Positions 11,346 through 24,759 are shown, numbered from the stretch's first letter. The stretch: DNA of 64,000 nucleotides from Pomacea canaliculata (GCF_003073045.1 NC_037597.1:1612190-1676189); one strand, 5' to 3'. Program-made: numbers and translations. Notes: generated by a model from the sequence alone, not told the origin.

Positions 11346-14300
11346 ATGGATACACGTGAGTTTGGCTCTCTTCCTTTTTCATTTGTGTGAAGTCCAGTCT
11401 AAATAAATTATCAATAATTGGTATAATAAACAGAATATTATAGTCTTTGTATAAACAAAGCATTTTTTAGAGTCCTTGTATAAATAAAACAGTTACAGAC
11501 CTAGTATAAGCAAATTAGAAAAAGATTACTTGCACAAGGAGTGACAAGAGTAATGGTAGAGTGCTACTAATAAATACTAATAACCATGGCACAAGCAGAG
11601 TAGTGACAAGAGTAGTAATAGATTATGGACAAGAGTTATTATAGAGTACAAACAAAAGTAATGACAGTGTACTGACAAGAATATGATAGAGTACTACTAA
11701 TAATATGAATAGAATCCTGGCCGGAAGAGCATTAATGAGAAACGGACAGCAGACATGTCTTTATCTTTCATTTCAGCTAGCTGCCGTCTTCTCAATATTG
11801 GGAAGATCTTGGGTGCCCATCCAACACAACAGGGATGCAATTCAACAGCTTTGCTTCCAGTCAATGGCTCTTCCAGTCATAATTTATGCACATTAAGTGT
11901 AAGCCCCAGTGTTTCCATCTTTGACCAGAAAGTTAGCATCAGGATCCATGGTCTTCCTAGCCATGGCATGGCTACACTGCAAGCTTGGATGTATTTCAAA
12001 TGGCGTGGCAAAGATGAGCTCTTTGTGTCATGTGGGCGATACTATGCTGACTCCAATGGAGAGATAGATTTGGACAGACATCCTTCACTGAGTGGAACTT
12101 ATACAGGTCTTGTACTTTTTCACCAAAAAGTCGTCTGTGATGTTGGTTTTTATTTGTTAGCAGTTGTTGTTAATTTTCTTCTTAGTCATTATTTAGGTTT
12201 TTATATTTCTATAAGAGTTATCAGTGTAATTATCCATAGTTTTTACAATTAAAAACTTCTTGTTACACATCTGTAATATTCATTGTCATTATTTAGGTGT
12301 GGATTCCATGGGTCTGTTTTGGAGTATGGGTTCTTTGCCTGGTCATCCAAAGGATGTTTGCATGGCCATTCGAAACGTTCAAGAGCCAATTCTCATAAAC
12401 CTGGCTCTGTTCTCTGGCCACATTACGGTGGATGAATCCAGCATTGCCATGAAGACAATCACACCTTTGTGTACTTGTACCATCACACGTCTATGCAAAG
12501 CACCAGACGTAAAGAGGATTGAAATCAAGGAGGGAAATATTAGAGGCGCTCTGTTATGGCCACCAGGTGTGTACCTAATCTTTTCTGACAACAGCTTGCC
12601 ATGAAAATATTATCAGACATTTTGCAGACTTAAACACTGAAGGGAATGATCTTGTATCAGAGAAAAGTAAAGTTATAGGGATGAAAGAAAAAAGACTAAT
12701 ACTTTTTTTATTTTTTGTAAATGATAACAAAGATGTTAACAAAGCTGATAATAAGAAAGGACATTTATACACATGGTTAAATACAAAATTCACATAAAAA
12801 CATGACAAAGACCAACCACATTTGGAACTCTCTTCCACACCACATTTGCCACTCGGACTACAAGGCTACATTCACATGCTCTGTGAAAACATATCTATTC
12901 ACAAAGTACTATCCCTGACTTACTATCCTTAACTCCCTGGCAATACTGTCTGTCATGCCAACCATCATGTAATGACTCTATCTTACACTGTTTATAGTAT
13001 CTACATCCCTTCATACCTTCATCCATTGCTGTACCTTCTACTCTTGTACCTCATCTTTATGTTGTTCAGTGTGTCTATAGTACCTCACTGTTCACTGGCT
13101 GTTATCTTTATCATTATTGGTTTGCACAGAGAGTGTAATTAACTTGATGCTTTGTGTTTAAAGTACCTATTATTATTATTCCTTGCTAGGTAATGGTCCA
13201 TTTCCGGGTGTGATTGACATGTATGGAGGAGCAGGTACCCTTCGTGATGCGCGAGCTGGGTTGTTGGCAACAAGAGGCTTTGCAACACTGGCCTTAGCTT
13301 ATTTCAAGTATCAGGATCTTCCAGAAGACATCACTGACATTCGACTGGAATACTTTCAGGTACCAGTAGCATCCGCTGATATAGAAAAGCACAGCAACAT
13401 CACCATCACTGCTGTTGCTGATACAAATGCTAATGCTAGTATTACACTCACACCAACCACCATACCATTACTATTTCCTGCACAGCTTGCACAGAAGTTT
13501 GCTCATTTCTTCGCTAATTTAATTTTGTTGATCTGCCAGCAGCTGGAGTTGCTACTTTTTACCTTCACTAGTGTCAGATTCATGGATTCAGTTAACAGTG
13601 GTCCTATAAATTGTAATGCTTTGAGCCAGTCACACAATAGTTCTTAAGGATGTGTGTCTGAGTAGCAGCCTCAAATCACTGGTCCTTGATCCCGTTCTCT
13701 TCTGTCCTGCTTGCTGAGTGCTTTGACATCCTCTGAAAATGCACAAATTACTCTTATCATAAATGCTTCTCTCACATCTGGTCACTTTCCTCTTGAGTTC
13801 AAGTTAGCTACTGCTCACCCACTCATGACAGAAACTGCCTCTAGATCTCAGTGTTTCAGCAATTACAGACCAGCACTGAAAGTACCGAATTCAGCACTGA
13901 ATTTTACATTTTTAAAAGATTGTTCTTTTCAGCATCTTGTACACATAGATATAAATCAGTTCACTCCAGTATGCTTATATAAAGGTCCATAGCTGAGAAT
14001 ATGCACTTTTTAAGATTGTCAATAATTTGCTGTCTAGCGCTGATGATAACAAAGTGTCTTTTCTTGTGTTGTAAGACTTGTCAGCAGCATATTACTCAGC
14101 TCATCATTCTATACTTTTACACTCTTTTGGTATTAATTTAAAACTCCCCACTCCGACTTATTCTGCAGTTTTATACTCCCTCACGATTGTTCTGTTCATC
14201 TTCTGGCACCACACTTTTTTCATTCTCACTAAGAAAAAGAGGAATGAGCAAAAGTATTTTTCCTATCAAGCCCCATCAACTTGCAATAAATTATCTGTCA

Positions 14301-17300
14301 GCCTTTGTCACACTGATTCTTTGATCACCTTCAAGTCTAAACTTACCTCATTTTTCAAAATCACTGACTCCACCATTCCATGCCCTGACTATTGGCTGAC
14401 ACAAAGTGTGACTGTATTTATGCTATGGGTGTGTGAATGTTAGTGTGTATTTAGTTTATTTACAGTTGACCTGTTTATAGTTTTTCAGCTCTAAAGCACT
14501 CTGAGCAGTTTTGGAAAAGCGCCAGTATTATTATTAGGTACTGAATTCAGAGGAAAATTTAAATAATAATGAGTGAATTTTGTTTGAATGTTTCTGAAAG
14601 GAAGTATTTAACATTAGTTTCAACACTGGCAGTAGGAGAATTTTTGGTGGTGTTTAGTAGCTGCACCAAAGATTATAATTCAATCTTGCTATTGAAAAGG
14701 AAGCTGCCAGATGGTTGAGCTCTCACCCAGCAGTAATTCCTGGTGGCATTGGTGTGATTGGCACTTTCCTACGGTGGCATGCTTGCACTGTGTATGGCAT
14801 GCCTGTGTCCACAGGTAGGATGTGTTTACCGTGTTTTTTGGCATTTTGGCATACACATATGTAATCTGCTCACACAGAACTGAATTGCTGGAGGTATTTA
14901 TTTTCTTATTATTTAAGAAATTTACATAAATAACTTTCTCAGAAAGAGTGAAACATCAACAGTGCTAGTTATTTGTAGGTGGCACGACACTGATAACAAC
15001 ATTGCTTTCACTTTGTTGATGTATCATTGTTATTGTCAGTCTGTTATGTAGCTTCAATCTCTTCACCTCAGTGGCATAAAGGAAGATAACAGCAGGTAAA
15101 GATAGATTGGCCATGCACACAGAAGGACACTTAGAAGGACAAGAAAATTGTTTTACAGAGGATCAGTTATTGTCAGTCAGTTCTAAATAACCTTATTTCA
15201 TCATATATAATAGGTTAATGTCAAAGTAAGGAAAGTCAACAAGCAGTAATTTGAGTAAATTTGTTTCAGGTAAAAGCAGTTGTGAATATTAATGGACCTC
15301 CCCTTGCTAAGTATGATTTGTGGCATCAAGGGAAGTTATTTATAAAAAGCAAATAGTAAGTTGTGTCAGAAAAAGGAATACTAAAAAATGTGTTTGTGTT
15401 TAGGCACATATGTTCACATGCTTTTGCACATGACCATTTGCATTTATATCTGTGCAATACATTTATTTATAAAAGCAGCTATGTACAATTTTATGTGCTT
15501 AAAAATTAATTCTTTGTAAGTACTATATGGTAGCAAACCAAAGGAGATAATAGTATAAGAGATGCTCAATCACTGTAAGAGGAAAATATAATATGAAAAA
15601 CAGGTCGAATCAGCTGAATATACTAGGCAGATAATCACACGATTGATTTAAAAGTAATGGACGGCAACACTATGTCTAAATAGGTTTCTCTAATTTGAAA
15701 ATTTACTTGAAGCAACGACAGATTCAATCTGCCTTTAATATACGAGGGTCGTTCAAAAAGTTCTAAGCTCCACCCAGAAAACAGAGCTATAGCTGAACAT
15801 TCTTGTTGTGGTATCACACTACCATGTCTTATAAAACTAGACACACTAATACAGATTTCAGTATTAATTTGTGTGTACGTGAGACAGATACAAAGGGGAA
15901 GGGTAATGCAACAAATGTAAAAATGGACAATTAGAGGCTCGAGCAACTCCGCCAAGGACGGTCCCAAGCCCGGCTGAAAAAGGAGGAGGGTTGGGCTTGG
16001 GGCTAGCACCCCCACCCCGTAAAACAAACCCTTGCTACAAAAACATCGACAACAGCAAACAATGGCCAACAGTCCTGGAAGAGGAAGGGCCTCCACCTAG
16101 AGGAGTATGACGTGTTGCGGTTGAAAAGCAGATCTTCGGAAGCTACAACACCGACCACCCTTCTATCGACCAGGAAAACACTTTCCATGGGCACGTGGAA
16201 CGTGCGCACTATGTTCGAGGCAGGAAAGGCAGCCCAGATAGCAGCAGAAATGCGAGACTACAAACTGTCACTCCTCGACTTGTGAAACTAGGTGGACGCA
16301 GTCAGGACAACAGCGATTGGCAACAGGCGAGCTGATCCTCTTCTCGGGCATGAGGAAGACGGCGCACCACACACAGAGGCGTAGCTGTTCATGCTGGAGA
16401 AGGAAGCACAGTAAGGCGCTTATTGCTGGGAGGCAAGAGTCCCCGATTCATCACAGCGTCCTTCTCTACAAGAAGAAGAGACTAAAGATGAATGTGATCC
16501 TGTGCTATGCCCCAACCAACGACAGCAGTGAAGACGCCAAGGAGCACTTCTACGACGAATTGCAGAGCATCCTGAACAGACTGAGTGACAGAGACATCAA
16601 TATCCTCATGGGAGACTTCAATGCTAAGATTCGAGCAGACAATACAGGATATGAAGAGAGTGATGGGGAAACACGGTCTAGGAGACATGAACGACAAACG
16701 GGGAGCTGTTGCTGACATCTGTGCCATGAACAACTACGTGATTGGTGGAAGCGTGTCCCCACACAAGAAGATCCACGAGCAACATGGGTTTCACCAGACC
16801 ATGTGACAGAGAACCAAATAGACCACATATGCATCGCAAAAAAGTTCAGAAGATTCGTTGATGGATGTCAGGGTCAAGAGAGAGCATGTGGCGTCCGACC
16901 ACACCTTGTGACAGCAAAGCTTAAACTAAAGCTGAAGAAGAACTGGACAGACCACGAAAGAAGAAAAGCAAGATACAACGTGAACTACCTGAAGACCCCA
17001 AGATGAAAGAAGAATACAAGACAGCAGTCCACAACAGATTTCAAGCACTCCAAGAACTACTTGACGAAGAGACACCCCCAAATATCGAGACCCAGTGGAA
17101 CAACATCAGAGAGTCTTTCAATACAGCATGCGAGGAAGTCCTTGGAAGAAGGAAACCAAAACAGAAAGAATGATCACACCAGAAAACACAGAAGAAGATC
17201 CTCGAAAGAAAGAGAAAGAAAACTGAATCAACAACAGTAAACTAGATCGGAGAAGGCAATAGCGCAGAAAGAGTATAGCACAGCGAATGCCGAAGTGAAG

Positions 17301-20300
17301 CGGAGCATCAAACAAGACAAGAGGAACCACATAGAGGAGCTAGCAACAGAAGCAGAAGAGCAGCAGCAAGTAGGAACATGAAGAGGACTGTACGATACGA
17401 CCAAAAAGCTGACAGAAAGATTAGACATTCAGAGCGACCAGTCAAGGGCAGAGACGGCAACACACTGATGGGAACAGACCAGCAGCTGAACAGATGGGCC
17501 GAACACTTTGAGGAATTGCTCAACCGACCACCACCAGAAAATCCACCAGACATCGAAGAAGCAGCGAGAGACCTACGATCAACTGCAACAAACCAACCAA
17601 ACCGAGATCAGAAGAGCCATAACACAACTGAAGAATAGTAAAGCCCCAGGACCAGACGAATACCAGCAGAGGCACTGAAAGCCGACCCTGACCTATCCGT
17701 CAACATGTTGCACAGACTGTTTGAGAGGGTTTGGAAAGAGAACAGGTCCCGGCAGACTGGAAAGAAGGACATCTCATAAAGATCCCCAAGAAGGGGGACC
17801 TCAGCCGATGCGAGAACTACAGAGGCATCACTCTTTGTCCGTGCCTGGCAAGGTCTTCAACAGAGTCATACTGGAGAGACTGAAGGGCCAGTGGACCAGA
17901 TATTCGAGAGCAGCAGGCAGGCTTCAGACAAGACAATCGTGCACAGACCAGATAGCAACACTGCGGATCATCGTAGAACAGTCTATAGAGTGGAACTCGC
18001 CTCTCTACGTCAATTTCGTGGACTACGAGAAGGCATTCGACAGTGTGGCCGAGAGACGCTTGTGGGAAACTGCTGAGACACTATGGCATCCCGAGGAAGA
18101 TCGTCAACCTGATCCGCAACTCATATGAGGAATGACGTGCCGAGTAGTGCATGAAAGACAGCTAACAAGAAGCTTCGAGGTGAGACAGGGGTCAGGCAAG
18201 CTGCCTGCTTTCACCGTTGCTGTTCTGATCGCAATCGACTGGGTGATGAAGCAAGCCACCAATGAAAGCGAAATGGAATCCAGTGGACTCTGTGAACCAA
18301 CTAGACGACCTTGACTTTGCAGACGATCTGGCACTCCTGTCCCACAGCCACCGACAGATGCAAGAAAAGACATCAGAGATCCAGTCAGCCTCGCACAAGT
18401 GGCTACACATCCATAAGGCAAGACCAAGATCCTGAAGGTCAACACTGACTGCGAAGAGCCAATCAGGTTGGATGGGAGCTGCTAGAAGAATCGACACCTT
18501 TACCTACCTTGGGAGTGTGGTGGACAAACAGGAGGACAGACGTAAAGACAAGAATTAACAAGGCAAGAGCGCTTTCATAAAGCTTGGAAAGTCTGGAGCT
18601 CCGGGAGCATAGGCTAAAAACGACAAAGATCCGTCTCTTCAACTCCAACGTCAAGTCAGTCCTACTATACGGAGCAGAAACTGGAGGATGCAAGGCACAA
18701 CGAAAATCCAAACGTTTGTCAACCAGTGCCTGCGCAGAATCCTCAGAATTCACTGGCCAGAGAGGATAAGCAACACCGACCTGTGGCAGAGAACGAAACA
18801 ACAGCCCATAGAGGAGGAAATCCTGCGGAGAAGATGGGTTGGCTAGGGCACACCTAAGGAAACCAACATCCAACGTCACAAGACAGTCGCTGACGTGGAA
18901 CCCCCAGGGAAAGAGAAGCGAGGAAGCGAGAAAACCTGGAGACGGGACCTCGCCGCCGACACCAAGCTCACCGGATTTGGATGGGGTCAGCTGGTGACGT
19001 AGCCCAGGACAGGAGGCGTTGGAGGGCGGCCGTCGATGGCCTATGCACCAGGAGGGGCGAAGGGCATAACTGAACTGAGAGGCTCGAGCAGTCATAAAGT
19101 ATCTGCAAAAGAAAGGTATAATACCCAAGGAAATCCACGAGGACATGATACAGACACTTGTTGACGATTTCCATTCCTCTACAACTGTGAACAATGGGCT
19201 GCTGAATTCAAGCGCGGGTCAGCACAGAAGATGGCCCTTGGTCAGGTCGTCCAAAAACCTCAACCACTGATGATCACGTTGATGCCATTCACCATAGGAT
19301 GACAGACGTCTTACTGTTCAGCCGATAACCAAGCCCACAGGCACTAGTTCTAGTTCAGTCCACACTATTTTAACTGAGATCTTGGGGGTGAGCAAGCTGT
19401 CTGCAATATGGGTCCCAAGAATGCTGACCTGACACCAGAGGAAAAGCTGCAAAGGGTTGACATTTTCAGGACACTTCTAGCAAGCTTCCAGGCTGACCAT
19501 GAGAATTTCCACCGCAGATTAGTAACTCAAAACCTGAGTTCATCACTTCCAACCTGATTCAATGCAAGCAGTTAAAACACGTGGTTCTCTCATGGGCAAT
19601 TCTCATTACAGAAACAGATAGTGTTGTGTGACAGGGCAGTTGACATTAGGGCTGAATATGTCGAGCCTGTAGCACTCCTAAGGGTTGCTCAGGACAATAA
19701 CCTTGGTTCTACCAAGGGCATAGAACAACTAGAGCCTATATTTAGCCTGTTGTATCCAGGATGAGCTCACGGGTTGTTCATGCAGAGTTCAGGTACTAGC
19801 TTGAATGAAGACAGATGTTTAATAAATGTGAGACAGACTATAAGTGCCAGCATAAATGATTACAAATGGAGAATTAGAATCTAGACCTTCAATAATAGCA
19901 TTTGTTGCTGTTTCATGTAATGTGATGCTTTAATGTTAGACAGCAGACAAAACAATTTCCTAAAAATGATTAATGCAGATTTTTTTGTATTTGTATTTGA
20001 CTAGCATAAAATATATATAGGCTCAATCAACACATGGCTAGCAATGCTATCATTTGTTTACCTCACAGCTGTTTTGCTTGGAGAAGACAAGAGAGAGATA
20101 GTTTCTTAACAACTCTGTAGTGTACAGATTTTTAAACTTCTGTTTTCTTTCTGTTTACTTACTTGGTATAGCCCAGATGTTGTTAAATGTGAAGAAATGG
20201 GCTATGTCTTCATAGGTCCACTTGAATACACAAGAGAAGATTTCATACCAGTAAGTAAATCAATCTTGAGGTATTCTGTCATGATCTACACGCAAATCCA

Positions 20301-21996
20301 TGGTGCCAAATACCACAACCCATCTAGTTCTCTGTTATATTTGGTTCATGTATACTTGATGCTCATGCTTATTTTAGACTCTTTATTTATTTTGTTAAAC
20401 ATGGAAGGCTGCTCTTTGAGCTGTAATTGATCAGTACTTAGAGCATCCATTGTGAACAACCTTATTATTTAAAATAAAATGTCTTTGCATTCATAACAAA
20501 ATATGTGTTTTGCTGATATATATGTATAAAGAAATTACATCAGCATATATCATGTGAGGCTTGTGTGTCATAATTCTGTTCTGGATTGTGACTTTTACTA
20601 AATAGGTGTGGAAGAGCGAGGCCCACATCCTATGTCTGTGTGGTGATGATGATGGACAGTTGCAGACTCAGTGGTTGCTAGATCTCAAGGACTGCTACCC
20701 TGAGGACAAACAACACAAGATAAATGTAGTTGTGTACCCTGGTACAGGCCATCTGCTGGAGCCACCTTACTCACCACACTGCCTGTATTGCTTTAGCCCT
20801 GCACTGTCAAGTAAGCTTGAGTTAATTCATGATGAACAGAAATGTGCAGATAATTTGTGGTTCAAAATAAAACTTTTGCACAAGTATAATGTACAGATTG
20901 GCGTTGAAGAAAAGAATACTTTTTGGAAGAGACTCTAGCAATAACTTTAAGAGTTACTTCAAGTAGCTCACAGATGAATTACAGCATCTGGGGTCCACTA
21001 GCACAATTGTTAAAATACACATTTGTCACAACTGCAGAGACCTGGGTTGATATCGTCTCTCTCTGTATACAACGCCTGTGAACTGGTCCGCTATTTGGGG
21101 GATTTTCTTCAGATACTCCAGTTCCATCCATTCATAGTGTGAAATCACCTCAGGGTGAAAGCACTTTCTCACTAAAGGAACCCAGCTTTACAGTGTGTAT
21201 AGTGATTTGAAAAAACGATTGTCAATGTCTGATTCTCTGAGATATTTCATCAGCTTAGCTCACCAACTTATATTAATAGACTGCTTGCAGACGATTTTTT
21301 CCTCAGTTAACTACTAAAACGAGGCTGGTGTATACAAAGCTTCCGGTTTAGTCACGTTCATTGTTTAGGCTTGCCTATACTAACAGAGAACTTCGCAAAA
21401 AGGCTAAAGTGTTGGTCTCGGCAGAATGATAACAGTTCCTCTATACACGTCCATGATTAAATCCATTAAAAGTTACACTTCCAAATATTTTTTGAGATAC
21501 TTCATCAGCCATAGTTAATGTCACTTTAAAGAATAAAAACACTTGTTTGATGTAAAACATGTTAAACACTAGAGTGAGTTCAAATAATATTTTAAAATTG
21601 TTATTTAATGAGTAAATAATACAGTTATTTAGTACATCACTTTAAATCTACAATTTTATCAGTGTTTGCAAAAGAGAGTGCTGTCATAGAAATTGCATTT
21701 GAAGCTGGTCTTTATTTTATTTAACTCTGTCCACCTTGCAGAATGACTGAGGTGAACAAGAAGTACTTAGCAAGTACGATTAACGACATGCTGTTTCAGA
21801 TCAACATGGTCTGTGGGAAGGAAGTCCAGTGCCTCATGCAACTGCTCAGTTGGATGGCTGGCAAAGAGCTGTTTTGTTCCTGAAAACCATCCTGACACAG
21901 AAACAAAGAGCAGCAAGGTGGTTACGTGCTCAGCTGTGGAAAAGTCCTCCATGTAAAGAGAGCAAGGAGAAGCTATTTGACTCCAAGATATGTTAG
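11346..21996 (+). CDS. BAAT / acyl-CoA thioesterase family protein
   Basis: Nine coding exons: 11346-11355, 11777-12106, 12297-12566, 13190-13359, 14700-14814, 15270-15355, 20172-20250, 20606-20810, 21800-21996; all junction phases agree, giving about 486 residues, the usual size. The family hydrolyses acyl-CoA or conjugates acyl groups to amino acids in peroxisome, cytosol or mitochondrion. The N-terminal BAAT domain is in the first three exons ([30 protein letters not shown]); the alpha/beta-hydrolase domain starts at [16 protein letters not shown]. Acid and histidine regions are clear: GDDD (about 367-369) and [16 protein letters not shown] (His about 402), then [20 protein letters not shown]. 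In exon 14700-14814 one extra T at 14765-14767 breaks the nucleophile motif GTSYGG; removing it restores exon length (114) and phase, so it is either a sequencing error or a null allele. No peroxisomal targeting tripeptide is seen (C-terminus SKIC). Confidence 0.85.
12785..13185 (+). mobile_element. LINE 3' end fragment (L2/CR1-like)
   Basis: The segment encodes [17 protein letters not shown] and KTYLFTKYY, the C-terminal signature of CR1/L2-type LINEs, followed by a 3' untranslated region ending in a TTATTATTATT tail. It lies in an intron of the thioesterase gene just before exon 13190. Confidence 0.7.
13690..14540 (+). mobile_element. LINE fragment with internal deletion (L2/CR1-like)
   Basis: An early reverse-transcriptase piece ([25 protein letters not shown]) is joined to a C-terminal piece ([10 protein letters not shown]) and to the tail aaagcactctgagcagtttt with gcgccagtattattatta. 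The same 3' end is seen on the minus strand at 41410-42480. It lies in an intron of the thioesterase gene and is degenerate. Confidence 0.75.
15742..19600 (+). mobile_element. mariner element interrupted by a LINE
   Basis: The 5' end reads acgagggtcgttcaaaaag, a mariner terminal inverted repeat. Transposase fragments follow the [47 protein letters not shown] and [19 protein letters not shown], all typical of mariner. Several frame breaks and stops are present and the far terminal repeat was not found; nucleotide similarity fades near 19590. The element lies in the intron between thioesterase exons 15270-15355 and 20172-20250. Confidence 0.85.
15946..19077 (+). mobile_element. RTE-like LINE inserted in the mariner
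   Basis: About 3.1 kb and near full length. The 5' region has the gcaccccc motif; an endonuclease segment reads [14 protein letters not shown] and [10 protein letters not shown], and the reverse transcriptase reads [15 protein letters not shown] with [12 protein letters not shown]. The 3' end encodes a short [20 protein letters not shown]-like terminus. Many stops and frame shifts make it inactive. It is flanked by the 13 bp duplication AGAGGCTCGAGCA (15933-15945 and 19078-19090), which lies inside the mariner transposase. The clade is assigned by recalled similarity to RTE-type elements. Confidence 0.88.
20992..21195 (+). mobile_element. tRNA-derived SINE
   Basis: A tRNA-like head with an A-box-like gtccactagcacaattgtt and a B-box-like cctgggttgatatcgtctc is followed by the core gattttcttcagatactccag, which resembles the inverted core at 2440-2500. 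It lies in the intron between thioesterase exons 20606-20810 and 21800-21996. Confidence 0.6.
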
Positions 21997-22059
21997 TTTA
22001 TCTACCCAAGAATAACTAAGAAAGCTGAACTGCAGCTCCAATCTTAAAGTAACAGAACA

Positions 22060-22290
22060 GCACTAATACATTTTACTTCAAACCCGTACTGACAATGGTA
22101 AATTTGATTTTAATATGACATTTATTTTATAAATATATAAATAGCAGAAAAATAATGTTTATTGCTTTCTTGCTCAGCTATGCTTGTAAAAAAGATTTTT
22201 TTTAAAATAAAAACTGTGTTTGATATTTTATTACCTTGAAAGAACAAAAATAAACCAAGGGACTTCATTTTGTGAGTGTGTGTGTGCTTG
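22060..22290 (+). repeat. repeat block C, left part
   Basis: It matches 8385-8570: the shared strings include cttgctcagctatg and ttaccttgaaagaacaaaaa. It starts right after the thioesterase stop codon, so it may cover that gene's 3' untranslated region. Confidence 0.75.
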
Positions 22291-22851
22291 TGCACATATG
22301 CAAACAAGCACATTGGATTCCATTCCACTAAATACTGATGAAACTGATCTTTTTTGTACTCTTGTTACAGCAGGTTGTTTTGTCTTGCAGTCTAAATGGA
22401 TTAAACACACAGCATCGTTAAATAGTTTCAACTGTTATTTCTGTGTGGAGAAGTGTGGTACAAGACCATGCATGGGTGGATGAACGACAACATTTTGCAC
22501 ACATGTGCAGCCATACAAACATTGCGGCATGCACACAGTCATTTCAGTGGGTTTTAATGTCAACACTCTCCCCAAATGCTGAAATGTAACCTTTTATTAT
22601 TGTGGAGCTCAGATGGAACTATTTAGATAGGAAGAGGTACATTTGGTGAAATCGTCCCACTCGATCCACCCTAGCAAACTGTACTTGAGGAATTATTGTG
22701 TTCTTTCTAACTATATATTATAAACACTGAGGAGACAAGAATGTGACCGTTCACAATCAGTATGGAGTTTGTATTAAAAAAAAAAAAAAAGCCGAGCATC
22801 TTCTTACACTGCACACACTAGTTTTAAAAGAGAACTGACAGAGAGAATGAG

Positions 22852-23577
22852 TTATAAACCTGACTTACAAACTACTCAGTCTGACACAGTATGGACAGAG
22901 CGGCAAGAAAATCCAAATGACAGAACCCACAAAAGCATACAAGCAAAACCCAGGCTTTTAAACTTGAAATTTAAGCTTTTACAGGGACAGACTTGTTATA
23001 ATTATTAGACGGTTGGGACAGTTCAGAAACAATCAGCGAGGGAAGCATAAGATATTGCAACCCACATCTTGACCTGTTTATTCCTGATAAAACATTTCCT
23101 AAGGCCTCTAATCTAAAGCAGGCTTTGACTGCAGATTGAACTGAAAACCTTAATTCGACCTTTGAACTGATTGCGCATCAAGGGAGAGCAATCCTGTAAT
23201 TGCTAAATTTTTGTATTTGAGTATTTGAGCTTTCAGTTGTGTGGAAACAGTTGTTATTTATGCCAAATCGGGCATGTCACAATTATGAAGCTGATGCAGA
23301 CACCGTAGGTGTCTAATGAGCTGCACACACGTGTACAGGATGTGTTAATACCTATATATATATAGTATGTCAGCACGTTTAATTATTACGCTGTAACATT
23401 TCACAATATGCTTCCTTCTACTTTGTCATTCAGAGACTATAAGACAGTGAGTAAAAAAAAATTAAAGACAAAACATTTATTTACAAGTGTGGTAAGGCAA
23501 GCAAACCTTTTACTTTCAGCATTCACGATTAAAAGAGAGAGAGAGAAATACGTTAAATAGAAGACTAGTATACTGTC
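22852..23577 (+). repeat. repeat block C, right part
   Basis: It is collinear with block B (10290-11010) over about 700 bp, and its end also matches block A. Together with block B it brackets the thioesterase gene as a direct repeat. Confidence 0.85.
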
Positions 23578-23785
23578 AATGTATCGTGCTGCGTCCCCCT
23601 TTTTCACTTTCTTTCTTCCAGCGCGTTTTTCTGTCGCTTTTGGACAGTCGTCCTCCAGCAACGGGCAGTGAGGGACGGTGTTAGACCGGGACCCTGGCAG
23701 CCAGCGAGTTTTTCTGTCGGTCGACCTGTCACGACCGGTTTGGGTCTTCATCTGTCCACCCGTCCTGCCGCCGTCCTCACCAGCG

Positions 23786-23905
23786 GCGCCATGTCCTCCA
23801 AGCGACCTCCTCGACTGCATGCGCTGATGGCCCTGCTGATGTGGAGGACCTCATCTCTCGGATACTGACCACACATCAGAAATATCAGAGACCTGACTGA
23901 CAGAG
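23786..23905 (+). pseudogene. decayed copy of the cyclase gene's C-terminal end
   Basis: This matches 34080-34200, the 3' end of the cyclase-family gene: the encoded WRTSSLGY followed by a stop parallels WRTPSLGC and a stop, and the sequence after the stop (agacctgactgacagag) is also shared. The core catalytic part of the last exon is not visible upstream. It suggests a second, older copy of the downstream gene that has largely gone. Confidence 0.65.
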
Positions 23906-24180
23906 CACCATGTGCTGCTCTAGGACCACTGTATGCTGCTCTGAGATCAGGGCTTGGTGCTCAGAGTAGTATATACTCATCTGACGTCACGGTTATCCGG
24001 GATCTCACTGGCGGTCGGATAATATTTTTGATGACGCAGCATTTGCCGAACGGATGGGATATCGAAAAGCACTGGATATTTTAACTGTCGTGATAATCAC
24101 TCATATTTTACTGTAGATCTCGCAAAATAAAGAGATCGCTGAAATTTTAAAACGCAGAAGGCAAACTGAGCACAATTCTT

Positions 24181-24181
<1 letters not shown>

Positions 24182-24229
<48 letters not shown>

Positions 24230-24230
24230 G
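24182..24230. repeat. ATC trinucleotide microsatellite
   Basis: About sixteen uninterrupted copies of ATC. On the minus strand it gives a poly-methionine frame, which is not coding. Confidence 0.95.
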
Positions 24231-24759
24231 TGGTGCACCTAATGCACGTCATCACAACACTTAGCAAGACCTTCCCTAGCAGCTCCTCGTCAGTCACACA
24301 GAACCTGCAAACTTCTGGCAGGTCTCTGAGTTACTGGGGTTGGCCCAAAAATTCGGACCAGTTTCAAAAGCGGATAATTGGTGGTAGAGACAGCGTTGTT
24401 TTAATTAATATGTTTTTAATACGATAAATTAGAATTTAATTAATTGACAGTTGTGAATTTTTTCCATTTATGCGAGTTCCAAGAGCCTTCTCTAAGCGGT
24501 AGATCTTTAGGACAAAAATAAGTTGGAGATTTGAAATGCAATATATAAATGAATGGTTGGAAAGTTAATATCTGAATGCACTTCTATTATTCAATGAAGG
24601 TCATTATATTATAGAGCAAATTATACGAAGATAAATTATTGTCTCGTTTTCCACCCGCCATTAATACCAGGAACGGTAACTCTGCCAAAAGTATTTTTCG
24701 ATTGTTGGCGCCATTGCGACTTCTTGCTGTCATTGTTTCTCAACACTTTTCATTCAAAG

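Noticed and set aside
12379-12838. Minus-strand frames opposite thioesterase exon 12297-12566 and the following LINE
   Set aside because: They are antisense shadows of a well-conserved exon and of a LINE 3' end.
23437-23820. 127-codon minus-strand frame
   Set aside because: It overlaps repeat block C and the decayed cyclase tail on the other strand, and no family is recognisable.
24097-24297. Poly-methionine protein on the minus strand
   Set aside because: It is a translation of the ATC microsatellite.
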